Source: Macrotrachela quadricornifera
Taxonomy: Eukaryota; Rotifera; Eurotatoria; Philodinida; Philodinidae
Assembly (NCBI GenBank): GCA_022393335.1
Contig: JAJEKB010020603.1
Location: 140,383-204,382, forward strand
Reading direction: 5' to 3'
DNA: 64,000 nt
The first letter of the stretch is position 1. Each line of letters opens with the position of its first letter. Under the pieces are notes generated by a model that saw nothing but the letters and a program-made list of their open reading frames with translations, was not told the origin of the DNA and made no database searches. Positions 35,752-46,619 of the stretch are shown one piece after another. The position numbers and the translations under genes were made by a program.

Positions 35752-36889
35752 ATGATGTTAATATTATTATTCTTATTATTGTTAAGTATTCCAAAAGAAA
35801 TTTATGGAATATATTGTATTTATTCTGAAGAACCATTTGAAATGGAATTGGATAAATTTGATTTTGATGAATTTAAAACACAAGTTGATGCTTTTCCTGG
35901 TTATGATTATCGAGATGATAATATTGAAATGTGTAGAGTTGAAATATATATTGATTATCAATCAAATGAATTAGTAATTAGTTTTGGTGATTCATTTCAA
36001 TGGAGTAAACTTAATCATGGTGAAGGACGTTTAGATTCTTTATTTGTATTTGATGAAAATAATACTCAAGCAGAAATTTATAATGTTCTCGAATATGCTT
36101 GTTATGATCAACATCAATGTAATAAATTATTTGTTTTTTATCATATTAATTGGCTTAAACAAGTTAATTATACATTATTTCAAACACATTTAAGATCATT
36201 ATTATTTAGTAATTTTAATAAAACAGGTGAATAGCTTTTTTTTTTCCTATTAATTTATTCTTTAAATAATAAAAATAGAAGAAAAACAATAATATATTTA
36301 ATTCAACTTTTATAATTTTTTAGAATATTGTATTACGGATAAACAACAACCATCAAAATGTTCAAGTGGTGTTTGTTCAGGAAAATATTCAAGTTATTAT
36401 AAAACTTATTTTTTTGAATGTCATGAAAATGCACAAGCATTAATTGAAATTCATATAACAACAAGTATGATTATTATTGATGAAAATATTCCAAATGAAA
36501 TTAATATTGGTAAACATCAAATAATTCGATATACTTGTAAATTTAATCAATGTAATAGTCAAACATTTACTGATAAATTAATTAATATTGTTGAAAAATA
36601 TTTTCATTTAACATCAATGAAATATGCACTTGTATATTCTTATTTAGAATATCATGATAATCGAATGATTAATAATTCTAATTCTTTTAATTTATCTGAA
36701 CAAATATTAACTTCAACAGAAAAAGAAGAATTACCATTAATAGAACGACCTATTCAAAACGATAAAAATGAAGAATTACCATTAACAGAACCACCTATTC
36801 ATAACGATATACCATATAATATCGCTCAAAAATGTTTTTATACATTAATCAATCTTATTTTAACTTTATTATTAATAAATTTTATTTGA
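35752..36889 (+). CDS. Secreted, probably GPI-anchored two-domain Cys protein
   Basis: Two exons, 35752-36226 and 36324-36889, are joined across a 97-bp intron (AAACAG|GTGAATAG...TTTTTTAG|AATATT, phase 1), giving 346 residues. The N-terminus is a signal peptide (MMLILLFLLLLSIP...YG, cut near residue 19). Two similar extracellular halves follow: each starts YC and includes a CxxxQCN-like element (CYDQHQCNK in the first, CKFNQCNSQ in the second) before an amphipathic helix. A Pro/Glu linker carries a tandem 14-residue repeat (EELPLIERPIQND, EELPLTEPPIHND). The C-terminus is hydrophobic (YTLINLILTLLLINFI) with no cytosolic tail, as for GPI attachment. AATAAA follows near 36950. I do not recognise a named family; a membrane-tethered surface protein is the best inference. 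It is convergent with SPEF1. Confidence 0.8.
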
Positions 36890-37539
36890 CATTGAAATAT
36901 TTTCAAATAATCGATCATTTATTCATTTCTTTTTTGTTTTGTTTTTATTAAATAAAATTAATCTGAATATCATGACTTTTTTGTGAATATTTTTATCAAA
37001 TATAAAAAAAAACAATCTATCAACTTCTTAAATGATATTAATTGAATGAATCTGATGAAAAAGTGAGGATACAAGATCACATGATTATTCCTTGGATATT
37101 TTTAGTATGAGCAAAAAAACCGATATTTTAGTACACTAGAATAATTATCTTTAATTGTAAAATATTTTCCCCTGCTCTCCCTCAGACTTTTTATTTGATA
37201 ATTTTATTCCTGTACCCCTCTAAAGGAACAAATTTCGATGGAAAATATTTCACGATAAAAATCAAAGTTTTTGATGTATTTTCATATATTGATTCTGAAT
37301 ATGATATTTATTTTTCATAAAACGAAACTTCTGACAACTATCTGTTTTCTGATAAATTATTTAAAAATGGATGTTTCGAATTATCTAGAAAGTATCTGAA
37401 CAGAAATGAAATGTATATAAAGACACCAATTCCGCACATGATTTACTTATTTCATATTGAAAATTTTTTCTCTTTTACAATAAAAAAAAAACGGAGTTCT
37501 TTAATAATCTTAGAAAAAGAATTTCTATTAAAATTGAAA
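36890..37539. other. Intergenic region between convergent genes
   Basis: AT-rich 3' flanks of the two convergent genes, including an AATAAA for the plus-strand gene. No further gene recognised. Confidence 0.5.
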
Positions 37540-38295
37540 TTATTTTTTTTTAGTAGCAGTTGGTCTAGTTGGTCGACTATCTTCGACAGCTCGTGATAAT
37601 TCACTAATACGAATATCTTTAAGTTGAAGTACATGTTCAAGTCGACGTATTTTTGCATGAAGTATTTCAATTTCTTCGTGTTGTTGTAAACATTGTTGTT
37701 TTATTTCTTCATAATCAAGACGAGATATATCTTTATTTGGTATTTGATTCATTTTCATTGATTTATTTGATCTATTTGATAATAAATTTGTTTGATTATT
37801 TTTTGTTCCTGTTGTTGTTAAATATGAAAGTGAAGATTGACGTGGTGTTGTTAATTGTTGTTGTTGCATTTTTTGTTGTAATTCTAATTCTTCATCAATT
37901 TTTAATCGTAAATTAAAAAGGAGAACTTCAACAAGACCTGGTTTACCATTTGAAAGGCCAGTTATAATAACATCAGGTAAATCAAGACCAAAATTTGATA
38001 AAACTTTTTTATTTAATATACCCCAATTAGCTTTTTTTTGTTGTAAAGAATTAGCTGGAGTATAATTATGCATTTCAACTGAATCAGGTAAATAATAACG
38101 AATTATTTCAGCAATTAATATACCTTTTAATTATAAACAATAAAATTAAATATAAGAATAAAATGTATATAAATTTTAATTACCATCAGAAAAATCTCGT
38201 TCAATTCTTTTTTTTGGCCTTGATAAAGGAAGACTATCAATCCATATATATAAGTCTTCTAAAAGACTATCATCTAATTCCATTTCCCATGACAT
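37540..38295 (-). CDS. SPEF1: SPEF1/CLAMP, calponin-homology ciliary microtubule protein
   Basis: Two minus-strand exons, 38295-38184 and 38123-37540, are separated by a 60-bp intron (GATG|GTAATT...TTAAAAG|GTATATT, phase 1) and encode 231 residues, close to the usual ~236 of SPEF1. An in-frame TGA lies 15 bp before the ATG, fixing the start. The N-terminal CH-like domain has the family signatures LYIWIDSLPLSRPKK, RDFSDG, VEMHNYTPANSLQQK and NWGILNKKVL. A Gln/Ser-rich linker follows, then a C-terminal coiled coil (about residues 170-215). SPEF1 binds and bundles microtubules and supports the axonemal central apparatus, fitting a ciliated animal. Intact, with no odd residues noticed. Confidence 0.95.
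38124..38183 (-). other. 60-bp spliceosomal intron of SPEF1
   Basis: Canonical GT-AG boundaries restore the conserved junction SDG-ILIAEII. Very short and AT-rich, like the other introns in the window. Confidence 0.9.
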
Positions 38296-38844
38296 AATTC
38301 TTATTGTTCAATAAATGAATCCGTTGCTATTGCTCACAACGACAATTTACGTCTCTTTCCTCCCCTATTATTATGATGAAAGAGAAAAGAAAAAGAAAAA
38401 GAAAATTTTTTTTTTCTCTTCTTCATTCATCAATAAGTGATTTGCGTAAGAGAAAAAAAAAGAACACACCAATATGAAACTTAACAACAACAGTAAGAGA
38501 ATCATCGATGGCAACGCCTCGCATTGACTTTGTTAACGAGAAAAAGAAATAAACATGGCTTCATGTTTCAACTTTTTTTTTTTTATTTTCTTCATCTATT
38601 CTATTCAGTTGTTTTCTCTTCATATGCATTTTAACTTTTCTTCTTTTTTTTAATTTCAATAAAACATATTTTCTCAATCGTAAATTTCATAAGAGGACGT
38701 AATCAACTGTTATGAAATTTCAGTCTTTTTTTTATCGTCTGTATGTGATTTTTCGATACTAATATAAATAAATGAATTAGAATTTTGTTTTACTACAGAT
38801 GAATACCACCGTCAAGATATGCTATCGCCTAAATTCTAAGTGTC
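38296..38844. promoter_or_regulatory. SPEF1 upstream region
   Basis: Purine- and pyrimidine-rich tracts (AAGAGAAAAAAAAAG, GAGAAAAGAAAAAGAAAAAG) immediately upstream of the SPEF1 start. No TATA box or named factor site could be assigned with confidence. Confidence 0.3.
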
Positions 38845-39087
38845 TTAATTTAATTCTTTATCTACAGATTGAATTTTGTCAAAAGTATTCCCCTCTCGGA
38901 TCTCAACCTTTACAAGTGCTGTATATAGATCTTGATTAGTGCAGATCAGCTGCGAAATTCGCTCCTCAATTCTTTTGTAAAACATTTTTTTCGACACGAA
39001 CAAACAAAAAAATTGACTGTAAAAGTTTATGTATTTTTCTTTTGGCAAAACTGTTCCATCTTCCATACTAGTTATGTACCCAAATAC
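38845..39087 (-). CDS. Hypothetical exon or short protein, 73 codons
   Basis: Starting at ATG 39066 the frame reads MEDGTVLPKEKYINFYSQFF and ends KIQSVDKELN before TAA. The frame is also open upstream to a possible splice acceptor (AAGTGTAG|GTATTTGGG), which would add VFGYITS. Composition is protein-like with a helical charged centre, but I do not recognise it. It may be the last exon of a gene whose other exons are not visible. Confidence 0.25.
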   Translation of the reverse strand, partial: VFGYITSMEDGTVLPKEKYINFYSQFFCLFVSKKMFYKRIEERISQLICTNQDLYTALVKVEIREGNTFDKIQSVDKELN

Positions 39088-39616
39088 CTACACTTATGAC
39101 AATATCGTGGATTTGAGCATAGTTCTATTTCTCTCCAGTATGTGATAGAAGTCTAAAAATTTTAGATAACAGTTAGGGTCTCTGGAGCTATCTTTCCTGT
39201 AAGTTTGAGGTTGATCTGTCGAATACTCACTGAATTATGAATCACACAATAAGATTTGACGGTTTCTGAGCACACCCATCCTTACAGTAAAAAGCGAGAA
39301 CCCGTGCATACTGCACAGTTGTTTTTTTTCTCTAACGTATGACATTAAACACATAATCTTTGGCTTGGTACAGACATGCACACATTCGACATTATGTACA
39401 TAGAAGTCCTACGGATTCATACTCTTATATCGCCTATATTTTTATAGTCCATATAATCTTCGCCCTTATATCCTTTGTACATCTTGTAGCCTTCTTCCCT
39501 TCTTGCTTTACTTACTTCAGGGCTTGCGAGTACCCCCTAGGATAGCGCTTGAGAACCTTCCTCCTTATATCCTTATTCGACCTTTAGCCTGTGACCTGGA
39601 ATAGACATTTCTCAAT

Positions 39617-39833
39617 TAGGGATGCCACTTTAACACAGAGTTGGGGAACTCAACTTAACTGAATTTCTGAGATGAAACGAATTGAATCGAACATGGTTTT
39701 TTAGAGTTCATGAATTGCCTTGAGTTAAATTTAGAAAAAGTTTCTGAATTGGTGAATCGAAATGAATTGGACATGTTTTTGAGTTGAGTTGTTCAGCTCT
39801 CTTTAACAGTTAAAGTTTAAAGTGCCACCCCTA
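39617..39833. mobile_element. Small TIR element (TAGGGATGCCACTTTAA)
   Basis: TAGGGATGCCACTTTAA at the left pairs with TTAAAGTGCCACCCCTA at the right. The interior holds GAGTTGGGGAACTCAAC and GAGTTGAGTTGTTCAGCTC, related to the element at 46192-46309. No clear 8-bp target duplication. Confidence 0.55.
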
Positions 39834-39950
39834 ATTAGATCGATTTAGGTCGAGGGTTTAGCAAGTCATAAAGACGAGCGTTACTTATTTGATAAAAGAT
39901 AAAAATATGGTCTTTTTTTATCTATAAGAATGTTGCTTGAGAAATAGTAT

Positions 39951-40702
39951 TTAAGAAGAGGAGTTTTTTTGTTTATAATGATATTTAGTTTGAGCAAAAC
40001 AACCAGGACCACAAAAAAAGTGGGTATTGAATATCGTGTTGTACCACTTGTATTAATAACATGATGAACAGCTGATTTAAATTGATCATTTGTCTGTCTT
40101 TGCATAAGATCACCTATATTAACAACAAATGTATTTGGAATTGGTTTAGCATTTACTCATTCTCCATTATTATTAAGAACGTCAAGAGCTGATTAATTTG
40201 ATTGAGAAAGAAGTGTAAAACATTCATAATTAGTATGTGCACTACAACCAAGTTGATCTCCATCTATTAGTATTGGTTGAGGAGGATATTGAAGAAGACG
40301 CATTGTATACCATTAGTTTTTGACACATTGATTTAAAATAATCATAAAATAAATCAAGAGCTAAAGCAAATGCTTCTATTACTTGATGACATATTAATTA
40401 TAGAAAAATAATTTTCAAAATAAAAATTTCTTATCTCGAAGATTATCAGGCCAAAAATTGGATTCATATAAAATTGCAGATCATTCTATTCTATCTTTAT
40501 CATCATCAAAACCTTCTTTAAGATCACCTTTAGGACTTCATTTTTCTTCAAACATTGGTGTATAATCTCGATTATTTCCATATGGACATGAACCAATATA
40601 TAATTTTATTTTTCTTCAATTGATTGAGAAAAAACCGTTGAGAGCTTCATCTGTTCCATTAAGAAATGGTTCGAAATCAATTAAAGGAATTGATGTAAAC
40701 AT
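39951..40702 (-). pseudogene. Decayed 2OG-Fe(II) oxygenase (isopenicillin N synthase-like)
   Basis: The minus-strand translation from ATG 40702 shows family landmarks in order: SIPLIDFEPFLNGTDE at the start, YTPMFEEK.SPKGDLKEGFD, CHQVIEAFALALDL, MRLLQYPPQP, CSAHTNYECFTLL, NTFVVNIGDLMQR, FKSAVHHVINTSG and RYSIPTFF. This is the DIOX-N plus double-stranded beta-helix layout. It is broken by in-frame TGA codons (40616-40618, 40538-40540, 40481-40483, 40157-40159), a TAA (40193-40195) and at least two frameshifts. Three TGAs fall where related enzymes have Trp. The iron-binding HxD motif reads HTN, so the Asp is lost. The second His (SAVHHV) and the oxoglutarate-binding RxS (RYS) remain. Nonfunctional as read; possible source bacterial, fungal or host. 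Confidence 0.85.
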
Positions 40703-41813
40703 TGATTTTTATTATTTAAATACATATTATATTTTACATGTTATTTTAGATAACGAATGTATTTCATTTTTTGAATGATAATTTTCAAACATATTTTTTG
40801 TATTATTAATTAAAAAATCAATTTTTCTTTTTGATTAATTATTTCTATTAATTCATAATTACTTTTCATTATTCTAAGTCATTAACAGAGATATCTATCA
40901 TTATCACGATGGTTTTCAAAAGATCATTTCAAATCTGACTGTGTCCGGCAATAAATATTCGTAGTAATCTATCGAATTAATTCATTCCTATTAAGCACAA
41001 AAATTTCTATCAAATTCATCTAGTTTTTCAGTATCCCAAAAAAACAATCTGATACTGTCGTGATGGACATTTCTGATCACTAATTCACCATTTTGATGGT
41101 CATCATTATCGAGATGTAGAATGTTCGTTGTTTTGATAACGATTTCATGCTAATTATAAACCAGTCTTACCAATTTTTATTGGCCTAAAGAAATTTCTAA
41201 ACTCGATTCCTGCTTCTTCTCTAAATTAAGCTAAAAATTTTTAATTTTCTATATATATACTTTTTCTTTTATCTATGCTTATTTAATTTCATAGAAAAAC
41301 ATGATGAAAACAGTGTTCAATTTATATGATAAATGTTTTTTTCAAGATTTTGTAGATTAGAAATTGTCTATCATAAAGATAGTTGTTTTATCTTGGCACA
41401 GAAAAGTATTATATAATTAATTGCATAAGATATATAAATATTATATCGAAATAATAGAAATAAGATTATTAGAAGTAGAAGAAGAAAAGCAGATGAGTCG
41501 AGCTATTAAGAGTAGATGTTACAGTGTAAAAGAACGATTTATAGATAAGAATAAGATGAAATGATACTAGTAAGAAAAATTACAGATTGTTGTGTAATGA
41601 CAGTAATCATATTAGAATAAGAATACATTAATAAATAGAACGAACTATCATACTTTTATGAGATAAGAATATTCATTGTAATAACAAGAGCATCATAAAA
41701 GAATGTATGTAACATTAGAATATTTTTTATAAAATAATTCTTCATAGTTTATCTATGAAACTCATGACTTTAATATTTTTCTAGACTAATTCATCTATTT
41801 CAGATATATAAAT
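40703..41813. other. Intergenic region with possible 5' splice acceptor
   Basis: No gene. Just before the next start, CATCTATTTCAG ends at 41803, 11 bp upstream of the ATG. It could be the acceptor of a 5'-UTR intron or a spliced-leader trans-splice site. Confidence 0.35.
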
Positions 41814-42749
41814 ATGTCAAAATCGGAACAATTTCAAACTCCATTTCCAGATTTAAATAAATATTTGGTAGATTATATTGAGAGAACAGCAAAGTATTGG
41901 CGATTAGAAAAACGCAATCGTGAAAACATAGAATTGATTATTAGTAATAAGTACAATAAAACCAAAGAGAATATACAAATGGCTTATGAATATATTCAAC
42001 AACGAATTCCTTCATATATTGATATAGATAAAATGCCATTATTATACTCATTATCCATTGTTCAACATGATAATAAATACGAGATCATGAATATTTTTCG
42101 AATATTTTCATCTGAAATTCATATATTTTTTAGTAAAGATTCATATAATTATGAAATAGGCAGAGCATGGCGACAGACATTTGGAATGCATAATAAAATA
42201 AACTATTTTAAAAAGATAACAGATGCTACTAAAGATATTATTTGGTTTATGTATTATGATTGTGATGAAAGTTCAATGTTATGTGGAATATGGTGTGGAC
42301 AATCATATATAGATGCATGTCAATTAATTGGTTATGATATTAAAAATCTTAATGAAAACAATTTTCCGATTATAAGTTGGTCTTGTTGTCAATGTAGTTC
42401 TACTTTAATATATTTGGAAGATATTAATCTACGTTCTTTCATAGAGCAAGGTTCAATTCCATCTGGTTTTATTCGTCAATCAATTGCTGAGAATATAGTT
42501 GAATTGATGGATGAAAACTCTGAAAATTTAGTTGATCCATTCAGGATTTTAAATTTAACAATAGATAAGAATTTATTCGATGAAAATTTATCTGAGAATA
42601 AACTCGATCAACAATTACGTATCAGTCGGGAAAATAGATTATTAGCAGTATATGGAGAAAATCAATTAAAATTACTTTCTTCTTCTTTAAAAACTTATTT
42701 TAATTTAATTCAAAAATCTATTAATAATGATGAAGTAGAAATAAACTAA
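41814..42749 (+). CDS. Hypothetical protein, 311 residues, single exon
   Basis: ATG at 41814 in AAATATGTC; ends TAA. No signal peptide or transmembrane segment. The N-terminal third is charged and helical (YIERTAKYWRLEKRNRENIE). A central region contains FSSEIHIFFSKDSYNYEIG, then a Cys-rich stretch (CDESSMLCGIWCGQSY, SWSCCQCSS) that could bind metal or form a redox pair. The C-terminal ~90 residues are acidic and helical (LDQQLRISRENRLLAVYGENQ). I do not recognise a family. Codon use is AT-rich like neighbouring genes and the frame is intact, supporting a real gene. Confidence 0.75.
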   Translation: MSKSEQFQTPFPDLNKYLVDYIERTAKYWRLEKRNRENIELIISNKYNKTKENIQMAYEYIQQRIPSYIDIDKMPLLYSLSIVQHDNKYEIMNIFRIFSSEIHIFFSKDSYNYEIGRAWRQTFGMHNKINYFKKITDATKDIIWFMYYDCDESSMLCGIWCGQSYIDACQLIGYDIKNLNENNFPIISWSCCQCSSTLIYLEDINLRSFIEQGSIPSGFIRQSIAENIVELMDENSENLVDPFRILNLTIDKNLFDENLSENKLDQQLRISRENRLLAVYGENQLKLLSSSLKTYFNLIQKSINNDEVEIN

Positions 42750-42840
42750 TAAATTTATATATGATTATAAGTATTAATGAAAATCATAATTCTATGTTGC
42801 TAACAATAGATGTGTTCAGATTTTTACTGTACATAACAAA

Positions 42841-43053
42841 TAGAGATGTAAGCCGATGAGTTGATCGGCGACGGTGGTGGTTGAAGATTTTTCATATAGA
42901 AATGAAGGAACTTACGATAAATGATATGTTGATAAGAAAATGCGACAGAAGATTTCTAAAAACTTTCCCTGCTTGCCGAAAATGACCAAAAAAAAATAGT
43001 ATCTATTTGTATGAATCAGTAGCGATGGCTCGAACGATCGGCTTAAATCTCTA
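42841..43053. mobile_element. hAT-like MITE, 213 bp
   Basis: Ends TAGAGATGTAAGCCGAT and ATCGGCTTAAATCTCTA are inverted. The flanks ATAACAAA (42833-42840) and ATAACAAT (43054-43061) match at 7 of 8 bases, as an ageing 8-bp target duplication. It lies between the 311-aa gene and the 7TM gene. Confidence 0.75.
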
Positions 43054-43993
43054 ATAACAATGTTTATGTTATTTTGACATTTTAAGTAGCCAATTTTTTT
43101 AGCAATAATGTCACTATATTTTTAGACTGTTTCTAATACTTTTGTATCTTCTTTATAGCCATCGCCGATTACAGTGGACGGGTGTATAGTGATTACTCGG
43201 TCGTTGAGTATCATCGTTAATAATAGTTTCATTAAAAAGAGCTCATTAAGTAACCTTGTCTCTAAAAATTCGGTTGATTCATCAATGTAAGATGTATTTC
43301 TGTAAAGGTCAAAAATACACTAGATATGACCATAGGTCTCATTCGGAATGATATTCATTGAAAATGTTTTTATTCCTAGAACTTTCTTATGTATTTAGAT
43401 AGAGAAAAAGTTGTGCGTCCAATGAGTCTAATTTCATCGGATCATGAACGTGATATAATGAAATTAATAATACGATATTCATGATCAATATACTTTTTTC
43501 TATCGATCTATCAAAATTATAAATAGAAAAATAACAAAAAAGTTTTTTTTTTGAATATTTGAGAGATACCTCAGACACAAAAAAATCGATTTTTTTATGA
43601 AAGGTAAAATAAAGTTGTGAAAAATGATCTCAATCGATCAAATTATTAAAATTGGTATCACTTGTTCTTTTATATAGTGTTATACACAAATTTCGATAGA
43701 GGTGTTGTTAATAGGGACATTGACTGCAACTCTATCAATGCATCTTATCACTTATAAGAATAAGAAGTAAAATGAATACGCCTGATACATAGCATGACAT
43801 TAACAATAAAAAGGAAGTGACGCGAAAATTTATATTTGAATAGATGTGTATACACATCACATAGGTGAGCTTCCATTAGTTTATACTGCATTCTTCGTCA
43901 TATTTTGAAGGTAGAGCAAACAAAAAGCAAGATGTAATATTAGCATAAAAAAATAACCTTTTAAAAATACATTTTTCTCTTACAAATGAGAAA
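43054..43993. other. Intergenic region upstream of the 7TM gene
   Basis: No gene. The minus-strand frame at 43387-43578 is not convincing. No clear TATA box could be assigned. Confidence 0.4.
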
Positions 43994-45175
43994 ATGGACC
44001 TATCTCAATGTAAAAGAAGTATTTCAGACTGTTTAAACTTGTACAATTTAACGTTATGTTTTTCAGAAAACAATATATGTGTAGAAAGTCATGGTTATTG
44101 TGTTTTTAATGAGACAATCAAACCTAAATGTTTATGTTTACCTTGTTTTATTGGTGAACATTGTGAGGAAGAAAAAATATCTCAAATCCTATGGACTATT
44201 TTTACACCTTTCAATGAAATAGTTGCGAACGCGACTTTATTTAAAGCTGTTATCCGTATTTTATTTGGTGCATTTCTTTTATTAGATGGATTCTTGTGTT
44301 TACAGACGTATTTATGCAAAAACATATGTAAAACAAATCTGGGAATCTACTTGATAATGTTGTCAATTGTGTCTATACTTGGTTCCATTCTTTTACATGT
44401 AAAAGAATTACCACAATCATATCTACTTAGTGATCTCTATTGTCTTATTTGTTCAAAGTTTGTGTATTTTTCCCTTGTTTCCATGTACAATTGGTTTATT
44501 GCCAGTGTAGCTATCGAAAGAATGTTAGTTGAATGTTGTAGAAACTTCAGCTTATATGATTCCAGACGTCGTTCAATTCTAACTTCTGCTATTATTGTAA
44601 TCATTTGTCCATTAACTACTCTTCCTGGTGCATTCACAGTTCGTCAAAATCAAGCGACAGAACTGCGATTTGTCCAATGCATAAACTTCGCTCCTCCTGG
44701 ATATATTTTATATACGATTATCGAAAAAATTCATTTATTTGCATTTTATTTCATCTATATTGTAATGAATATCGTAGTTTTAGGACATCTTCTAAGACAT
44801 CGTCGGCGTTTTGTAGATGATGATACGTTACTTGTTCAACTTTGTCTTATTCTACGCAAGCACAAAGACTTTTTCGTACCCTACTTGATTGAAGCTCTCG
44901 GCCAGTTACCCTATGTTTTAATGGATTTTTTTATGACTTGTTCAATGGCTAATACAGCACTTGTGGCTCACATAGTCTTGGCATCTATTGTCCTGCACAT
45001 TGTTCCATTTACAATAACATTCTATCTATATATTTATATATCGCCGGTGTACTGGTCAGAGTTCTGGAATTCTTCGCTCATTGGAAAATGTCTTAGAAAA
45101 ATGAAGAAGAACATGCGGACTATCTACATAATTAGTGCAATTGAGAATCATAATGTGTTAGAGACTCGCTTCTAG
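43994..45175 (+). CDS. Seven-transmembrane receptor with EGF-like N-terminus
   Basis: Single-exon gene of 393 residues, ATG in AAAATGG. The N-terminal ~60 residues are Cys-rich (CFSENNICVESHGYC, then CLCLPCFIGEHC), an EGF-like module ending just before the membrane part. Hydrophobic segments follow near residues 88-110, 118-140, 155-180, 196-218, 236-265, 296-318 and 322-350. The third ends in IASVAIERMLVEC, where ER resembles the E/DRY switch of rhodopsin-type receptors. The seventh ends YISPVYWSEF, a degenerate NPxxY. The cytosolic tail is short and basic (KCLRKMKKNMR). Family knowledge suggests a G-protein-coupled receptor with an orphan ligand; the EGF-7TM pairing is the unusual point. 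There is no classical signal peptide before the EGF part. Confidence 0.85.
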   Translation: MDLSQCKRSISDCLNLYNLTLCFSENNICVESHGYCVFNETIKPKCLCLPCFIGEHCEEEKISQILWTIFTPFNEIVANATLFKAVIRILFGAFLLLDGFLCLQTYLCKNICKTNLGIYLIMLSIVSILGSILLHVKELPQSYLLSDLYCLICSKFVYFSLVSMYNWFIASVAIERMLVECCRNFSLYDSRRRSILTSAIIVIICPLTTLPGAFTVRQNQATELRFVQCINFAPPGYILYTIIEKIHLFAFYFIYIVMNIVVLGHLLRHRRRFVDDDTLLVQLCLILRKHKDFFVPYLIEALGQLPYVLMDFFMTCSMANTALVAHIVLASIVLHIVPFTITFYLYIYISPVYWSEFWNSSLIGKCLRKMKKNMRTIYIISAIENHNVLETRF

Positions 45176-46191
45176 TATTAATATAGTTAAAGCGAACATA
45201 TCTATTTTAAGTATGATCTTGATCCGATAAAAAAAAACAAGGAAATACATGGCGATTAAGAGGTCCTTTAGAAAATCCTTACACGTTCCGGATTGAATCA
45301 GGTTTTGAATTTATCCTCAAGGTATTTGATGATGAAGTGTATAGTCGACTGGTTGTCAGATAACTGTACATATACAGTGGTATAGAATTAGAATATTCTA
45401 CATATATATTCCCTTTTCTGAAAGAAAGGGTTATAGGGCGTTTAAATACACCGGCTAAAATGCTTAAAGTTTGTCTGCCTGCCTGTCTGTCCAACCAAGC
45501 CAATCAGAATTCAGTATTCGCTAAACCAATGAAAACCCATCAGTAGTTCTTAGAAAAATTCGATACATAGGTTTTTGGGGTCGGGGATTCGAATGGTGCT
45601 ATCAGTTTTGGAAGTTTTTGAAATAAAATTTTTCTTTCGACCGAAGTGAGGTTATACAGAAAATACTAATAGGATTTCGTGTATATGTCTGTTTGTTTCA
45701 GGCCATAGCGCGCAGGTTAAATAAGCATAAAATTACAAAACCGATTTTCGCAGTCTGGAAAATAACCCAATTAAAGTTTTCTGACGTCGCACTTTGAGTC
45801 AAGCACATTTTGTTGGCTCCAGGTTTCATAGAAACGGATGTTTTCAAACTCGCTTTCTTCATCAATTAGAATTTTTGAAGTCAGAAGCCAATTCCATCAA
45901 GGGTTTTTGGTGTTGCGCTTCCAATCAATAAAAGTGTTCTAGCTGAACAATTCACTGAATCATAGATTTTTTCATTATTAGTTTAGAAGATTTGAGATTT
46001 TATCAGGCTGAAAATGCAATAAATCAGAAGTTTGCAAGCTTATGCTCTCGTTCAATTACAGTTTTTCAGGCCTAAATTTCAAGCAATGATGAGTTTTCGA
46101 TGTCGAGCTCTTGATCAATCACAACAGTTTCAGGCTGGATGTTCAAGTATTCAGAAATCTAATAATGGGCTATGTAAATAACAGAGCTGGG
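45176..46191. other. Gene-free stretch downstream of the 7TM gene
   Basis: Contains a TGTCTGCCTGCCTGTCTGTCC run near 45473 and GCGCGCAGGTTAAATAAGC near 45709, words typical of dispersed repeats and related to 59745-60664. No coding frame. Confidence 0.4.
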
Positions 46192-46309
46192 TAACTCAAT
46201 TCAAAAAATGTCCAACTTAACTCGATTCGGTTCGATTCTTGAATTGAAAATTTTTCCAAATGAATCGAATCAAATTAATTCCCTTTTTTAGCTGAGTTGC
46301 CCAGCTCTG
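46192..46309. mobile_element. 118-bp MITE (CAGAGCTGGGTAACTCA)
   Basis: CAGAGCTGGGTAACTCA at the left pairs with TGAGTTGCCCAGCTCTG at the right. The interior has CTCGATTCGGTTCGATTC words, also seen near 11945-12010 where they interrupt the last LRR exon. No identical 8-bp flanks. Confidence 0.65.
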
Positions 46310-46619
46310 GTATAGAGAAAGCTATAAAGAATGAAGAAGAAGAGACGCACAGACGAGGGGCTAGTTGTGAGTGGTACCCCGGAGGGGCACCGACGAATGA
46401 CTAGTCATTCATTTCTATTCATCAGAACTTTTGACTGGGTTGTCTCTTCTTGTCGGATCGAAAAAAAAATAAACGTGAAATATATGCATCATTTAAGTTA
46501 ATTCATTCATTTCAAGCTCTTTCCAGTTTTTCTTCATAAAAAACTTCTTTGTCACGAATCTAATGTCTCTGAAATAAATATATTCAATCATTCATCATTA
46601 ATTATACAAAATTTTTGTA

